A DNA stretch of 64,000 bases from Oegoconia quadripuncta. Taxonomy: Eukaryota > Arthropoda > Insecta > Lepidoptera > Autostichidae. Below, piece after piece: positions 58,101 through 64,000 of the stretch (its first letter is position 1; every line of letters begins with the position of its first letter). The notes under the pieces were generated by a model. The model did no database searches. It was not told the DNA's origin and saw only the letters and a list, made by a program, of their open reading frames with translations. The translations under genes were made by a program, and so were the position numbers. The DNA is taken from NCBI GenBank assembly GCA_949316235.1, contig OX438750.1, positions 21,144,865-21,208,864 on the forward strand, in the 5' to 3' direction.

Positions 58101-60741
58101 GTAAGAGGTTAATTTTCTTTTGATTAGCTACGGCATGCTGTGTCATATTAACAGATGGTAGTCACCTCTAATGTGAATTTATGATTCATTTCCTGAATGC
58201 CATTAGGGTTTTATTGGACAATATTCAAATCAAATCGATTACCATGTAACGAGAACCTAAAGATCCGGTCTCGGCATATGACAATCTTGTCCTAATAAGC
58301 TGACATGACAACGGCATGCCTTATGGAAATATATTTCTTTTGAGACTATTCACAAACAGATGTGACACAACAGTCAATTCGCACGTGTATTACCTATCAT
58401 ATAACATAACTATGCATAATAAATAATGTACAACATAACCTCGTATGGAATACAGCATCGATCATGATCAATGCGGGTTTGACTCGAACAATAATAGTTG
58501 TTAGCGATAATAAGCTTACAACTGACCAATCGGACGTGCGCGCACAGTTATTGTAATAATTTATGTATCTTTACCATCTGTCTATTGTTTCATCTACTAG
58601 TTCACTAGACATGGATCTGTACTGTTATAGCCTAGCTGACCATGAGAAAATGACCATTCACTATTAAGAAATCATTTCTTACTTTCACATTCGTCGTGAA
58701 ACTTATAGTTCTATAATTTTTTAATTAACGTTTCGAGAAATCTTTATATAAAAAGGAAGTATTACAAGTTATTTTATTCCGACGAACTAAATGCAGAAAT
58801 GTAAAGCAGAAAACTAAATTTTGGCAAATTCTGAAATAATTACGAATTTATATATTATAAATTTAAATATAATTTGCGAAGCGATGCGACATAAATGCTA
58901 TGTGACTGACATGAAGGTTCATTAATACTACGACTGGTGGAACAACCAAATCTTAAACTGCAAGGGTGAATCAGCCACGGCCGGATTCTTCTAATTCCTA
59001 GTAATATAAGTTTATAAACATATTACTTGCTAAGTCAAATGAGTCAAGCAAGTTCGACTTCGATATTGTGTCATTCATTAGATAAATGTATCTACGATAT
59101 TATTTGACGATGATGAATGAGACAGGTAGTAGCGACAAAATGAAACATAAGAATACAACTTCGATCTAATATTTTCAAAGTATTAATAAACAATCTTCTT
59201 AACACAAGATTTTAGAGGTTTAGCAATTAAATAGTAATTTAAGAATTTGAAAATCAAAAAACCTGAATACAAATTTTGTAAGTTGCGGGTGCTATGTTGG
59301 ATTTTGTACCATAAAATGTGTCCATAGGATACAAGAGGGATCTAGGGATCAAGATCAATCGAACGACACCTTGCACTTCATAATCGAACGAGCCATTTAA
59401 AGGTAACATAAAAATCTATACATACACTCGAGAAACGCTCCTTTTTGGAGCTGTCGGGTAAAAAAACATTGCAAGTAACAATCGATTTGCTGTTTACCAA
59501 CATTATACTAGGTAGGTATGTAGAGCAAACACTGAAAGTAACGGAAATCAGAACAAGAGTCCTAAAGAGCAATGAGGGCGAGACGCATCCGCCGAACATT
59601 TAACATAAGCTGGTACCGAGAAAGCGACACGAACTTGACAAAGGTCGGAAGTTATTCGCCGACGAGTAACGACCCCTGACGACTCAAGCACCGATGCCGA
59701 AACTGCGGATTCGCAATGAACGATTTCTAATTTCTGTTGTTTATAAACGATGGTGAAACAAAACAATACCAACGTTCCCCTGTATAACATTATTGCATAA
59801 ACCGAACTTTTCGGTACTTAGCACATTGTCAGGATCTTAGTAACTGGACATGACAGACATTCTGTCAAATACAACAAGCTGGTTCTCGTAGTGTAAACAG
59901 CAAACTTTTCTTACAATAAGTATTCGAATTATCCATGGCAATCAATCAATCACTCTAGAAAGAATAGTCAGAGTAAAACAAATAAGACCTCCACAAGTAA
60001 ATGCTTCTAACAATGATACTTTATAGTATTCCGAGTAATGGCGTTTGCAATCTGATAGGTAGAAGAGCTTTATGTATTATTAATACTCATAAAACTGCAA
60101 TTATTTTCCAAGCTGGGTCGGAAAATACGTAAGTAAAAGAGATAGCTATCTAAAAACAATTGCTCCTCGAATGTAGAGTTCCGGAAAAGTTGTTGAACAG
60201 AGTGATGAGATGCTATTATAATTCTACAACAGCATTGCTGGTTTGAAAAATTGATTTTCATTTGACTACACAAACACAAACGTGCTTTTGTCTCCCACAA
60301 AGGAGTAAATATAATTTAATGTGGAGGTAACATTTTGTAACCTCCACATTGAATTGACATTGAGATTTATGAATCACGAATTTCAGATTCAGACCCATGA
60401 GGTGGGCCCAAAATGTAAAATCGGGAAACCGCAAGATAATAACACACTATACCGAGTAGATACTACCCACTTTGTTTTATCTGTCATGCAGCATTACTAT
60501 TATAGCTTTAAGTTATATTTTATAATTAGGTATGCCTTGCTCTTCGGGTGGCTTTACCTACTTTGTATATGCATTATAGACTAACGATGTCTCCGTTCTT
60601 CAAAATGTAAATAAATGGGATAAAATTGACGATGCTGTTCATTAGTCTTATTATTTAAATATTCTGGTGAAAGTATCAAGAATCTATTCAAATGCCTGAA
60701 TGTAGTATTCAAACACTATCTACCACAAAAATTCATTGAAA
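58101..60741. other. No supported gene; GC-richer patch at 59500-59790
   Basis: 59500-59790 is open on both strands: minus frame of 80 codons from 59790, minus frame from 59599 with a signal-peptide-like start, and a plus frame EQTLKVTEIRTRVLKSNEGE. None can be chosen. The rest is AT-rich. Confidence 0.35.
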
Positions 60742-60963
60742 TCTAACTAATATTATAAATGCGACAGTTTGAATGTTTGTTTGTTGCTCAATCCCGTCGA
60801 AACGGATGAACGGATTTGGATGAAATTTGGTATATAGGTAGAATATACCCTTGATTAAAACATAGGATACTTTTTATCCCGACGAAGCGAGTACTTCCAG
60901 CGGGATAAACAAATTTCTCGATAAAGTTATTCCACGCAGACGAAGCCGTGGGTGGAAAGCTAG
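60742..60963 (+). mobile_element. Short non-autonomous Helitron
   Basis: 222 bp. It starts TC ('tctaactaatattataaatg'), contains 'acggatgaacggatttggat' and 'gcgggataaacaaatttctc', has a GC hairpin 'gcagacgaagccgtgggtgg' and ends CTAG. The host base before is A and after is T. It pairs with the inverted copy at 49504-49722. Confidence 0.78.
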
Positions 60964-63879
60964 TTAATTAATATAGAAATTTAGACATTATGTCTATTTC
61001 AAGCGAAATCATTACTCGTATATTGTGCATGAGCACGAAACATGAGGCAGTAGGTGCCCATATGTGTATTGATAAAATGTAATTATAACATCTCGGACGC
61101 TCGGAACTGTGTCAGTCGGCGACTCGGCGACATTCATTTAGGCGACCGTACATTTCGGCGGCGATTACGTGGGTGAAACGGGTGAAAGAATATTAAACTT
61201 TTCCACTATTCTGAGTTGAACAATAAGGAGGGAAATCAAAACCTACATACATAGATACAAACAGGCATCTATCTACAATTTCTTACTAAATATTAAAGAT
61301 AATATTACTAATCTAATCTCACCTATTAACATATGCGGAACTTAAAATTAACTAAATATTTACTGAAGATACATATAAATAATAAGAAAACGGTGAACAG
61401 ACGTAGATATATCACCCTGGCAGCCCAGAAAGCTGTTATAAAAAAGTGTTTTAATGTTTAGGCCGTCATAGATAATCCCATTACCAAATGGACACAACGA
61501 CAACAGTTAATTTTGACCAATAGTAGGGCTTCAAATATCAAATTCGACGAATAATGAAAGAGATGGCCTAGGTCATTGCCCATTGAAGATAATAAGGCCG
61601 CTGGTCTTAAAATGGGAACCCTACACTGGTAACTACTAAATAAGAACACTATTTCATCTGAAACTTTTGCAAATTATGAGAAAGTAAATAGGTAAAATTT
61701 TATGCTCGGATAAAAAGCATACCTACACCTATATTGTTTTAGCATGTAGGAATTTAAATAGCTAAGTATGCCGGAATATGCACGATTGGCGATGTTCATT
61801 TCCGATTTTAATTTTTCCTTTATATAAACTTGAAAATTTAATTATACCTAGTACCTCCTTCCGTTTTGTTACGCGGCGTCTTCACGGCTTGCTCTGGGTT
61901 TGTGAAATGTTGCGTTAAAAATTTTCCGCACAGCATTGGAAGTTGGTTTCTTTACTTACTTTGAAAGGAACATATATGTATATAGGTACTATATAAATAA
62001 ATAAATTAAATAAAAAGTATTTATTCATCACAAAAAAAAACACAAGCGTTCATGAGAATCGAGAACCACAGTATTGTGATGAATGGGTAGGGACTCAGCA
62101 GTGTTGCCGATTTATATACTTATTATGTGAGATTTGGTCCCACATAGATGATTTGTGATGATAAAAAAATATATTTTTATCAAAATTGTTATGAAATGTT
62201 GCCATTACATTCGCAATCAGATGATAGTCAGACGAAAAAGAATTATATTTGTAGTCTTGAAATATAATTAATATACTTTCAATTTGGAATCAATAATACT
62301 TCAGAAAGTAAGCTACAATTTAAAACTATATACAACTGTGGCTGTGAATTTGACTGGTCTCTTCAGTAATGACTACAGTGTAACATCATCTAATTCAAAT
62401 TAAAAAAAAGATTTCTTTCGTAGGACAACAGTATTACTTGTAAATGTCACATCTTTCAACGTAATATTAAAATTATTGACATTATTGCTTATATACAAAG
62501 CAAGAACGATCCAGAAACTCAAGGGTTGCTCCTTGTAAGTAGATTTGAGTAATGTGTATAAATTTGAATATATTGTATAATTAGACTGAATATGTCCATC
62601 CTTCTTATCATCCAGTGATGATACAATTTGTAGAGACATGACGGATGCTATCGAACGGATTTATTTAAGTCGACTTCAAAAACATGTATCCTCATAAAAT
62701 GCCAAAAGCATGTATCTGTCGTAGGCAGATCGTTGAACTAGCCATTCAATTGAATGTCTAGGCGGATCGTAATGGATAACAGACATTTCAGTTTTGTCAG
62801 AAAACTGCGCGCTACTCGGATTGTTAGGTTTTCTTTTGGATACTACAGAGGAGCTCAGGAAATATCCGCCATTTATTACAACCCACCTATGGTATTCAAT
62901 AACCACTATCCACTATCGGACACTTAGATAATACGAATAAGAATTTTTGTGAAGTTCAGGGAATACATGTTTTAGTACTACACCTCTCGAGTAATTATTA
63001 TTGGAATATGACAAGGTTTCGAATCCAACTAAAGATTTTGTCGGGTAAACCAAAGTGGTGCACTGTACGAGTAGTTGCCCTCTTTTCAGTCGCGTAATCG
63101 TTTGCGACGTTTGTCACCTCCTGTGTATATTATTTATGTTCTGGCAATACGTTTCGCTGTTCTGGGAAACCGCGACACTGTCTAAGCTAACTAACGTTCA
63201 TTGTGCTCTGTTTCAAACACATTATTGCTTGTTAAAAGTGGGTTGATGTGATGTGTCCACCTGTGACTTGATTATCAACGTTAACGGATATTCTACAATA
63301 TTAGATGAACGAGGCGGTGGAAATGTTGGTAACTATATTTTGTAATGGCTTTACCAAAATGAGAGTTTACTGGACGGTTTTAAGCACAATGAATTTTCAT
63401 TTGTCATCTTCTTTTCATCCTCAGAAGAAGGGTAATGTTTTCGAGTGTATGTTTGTATGTAGATGTCTATGTTACCTCCTGTAGCCTAAACGGCTCGACC
63501 GATTTTGAAGTACAAAGTGGCGTTCGATTCGTCCTAATCCCTATTGTTATAACATATATTTTATTGTAAAAAAATCCAACATGGCGCCCGCAAAATACAA
63601 ATTATCCTGTCGGATTTTTTGATTAACATAAACAGTTATTTAACTAAATGTCTTACTAAATTAAAACTTAAAATGCGCCAGGGGAATGAATTTGATAAGT
63701 ATCCGCTTACGTGGCTCGATGTAAACAATGTAATATAGATACAGATAGATACACAGAACAACCATAGCAGAATTGTCATTGTTTTAGTTTATAATTATTA
63801 ATCGCTGTTTATCCATCAATTACATCAAATAAATAGGTATGACTACTACTCATGTGTAACTTATCGAAACAAATAGATG
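60964..63879. other. AT-rich with small islands and a SINE B head scrap
   Basis: A CpG-rich patch of about 110 bases at 61085-61190 (tcggacgctcgg, gtcggcgactcgg) has no linked exon. A SINE B head scrap 'acgtggctcgatgtaaacaa' is at about 63709. 63410-63600 has the words of an old dispersed repeat ('cctgtagcctaaacggctcg'). Confidence 0.4.
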
Positions 63880-64000
63880 AGTATAGTACGCGTCTGTGGC
63901 CATTGAAGAGTATCGGTCCATCGGCTCGTGACAGTAACAGACACCGTGACGCACGCAGGCCCGGCTCGGCCCGGCCTGGCGTGGCACAATGAGGGTAACG
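63880..64000 (+). promoter_or_regulatory. CpG/GC-rich edge, possible start of another gene
   Basis: The last 120 bases rise sharply in GC (gacgcacgcaggc, ggctcggcccgg) after kilobases of AT-rich DNA and end with CACAATGAGGGTAACG: an ATG in acceptable context followed at once by a possible donor GTAACG. It resembles the region ahead of gene P. It could be a promoter with a very short first coding exon or a 5'UTR exon. The sequence ends before this can be judged. Confidence 0.35.

Overview
The window is a stretch of animal nuclear DNA, almost certainly from a moth or butterfly (Lepidoptera). It is AT-rich, coding sequence is split into small exons far apart, and nearly every kilobase carries a degenerate mobile element. 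Several of these I recognise as typical of lepidopteran genomes: tRNA-derived SINEs, RTE/BovB-like and CR1-like LINE ends whose tails carry the 'cctatgttcagcagtggacg' type motif, short Helitrons ending in CTAG, and palindromic MITEs. Nothing bacterial, no CRISPR array and no operon is present.

Genes. No intact gene lies inside the window. Three partial genes can be supported by splice sites, reading frame and composition. (1) Gene M, minus strand, 0.3-7.7 kb: four internal exons (4517-4702, 3720-3845, 683-827, 278-422) that join in phase without a stop, a fifth (6894-6974) with good splice sites, and a weaker sixth (7596-7685). They encode a Ser/Thr/Arg-rich, mostly disordered stretch with one CPVC motif; I do not recognise the family. 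(2) Gene P, plus strand: a CpG-rich promoter-like region (18.5-18.96 kb), a 5'UTR and a first coding exon 19097-19375 (93 codons) ending in a consensus donor. (3) Gene N, minus strand: a terminal exon 23575-23750 ending in a PPSY motif and a stop. Weaker exon candidates lie at 17802-17860, 24929-25076, 34347-34505 and 57931-58100, and a coding remnant at 33888-34077. The last 120 bases are GC-rich and look like the start of another gene.

Repeats. 0-8.6 kb: introns of gene M packed with nested insertions (SINE A pair, foldback element with a 58-bp perfect palindrome, TA-flanked MITEs, a split copy of a common lepidopteran repeat). 8.7-18.4 kb: a 1.9-kb element with 38-bp inverted ends and an internal 43-bp tandem array, then RTE, CR1-like and RNase H LINE pieces, SINEs B and C and a Helitron end. 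19.4-33 kb: mostly AT-rich, with few elements. 33-57 kb: SINEs, paired palindromic MITEs, LINE 3' ends, a Helitron, and a 1,039-bp Tc1/mariner-type element with 270-bp inverted ends at 55.6-56.6 kb. 57-64 kb: SINE, Helitron and AT-rich sequence ending in the CpG-rich edge.

Most open reading frames longer than 60 codons on either strand are chance frames or lie inside these repeats. All family names and gene calls are by eye; no database search was possible.
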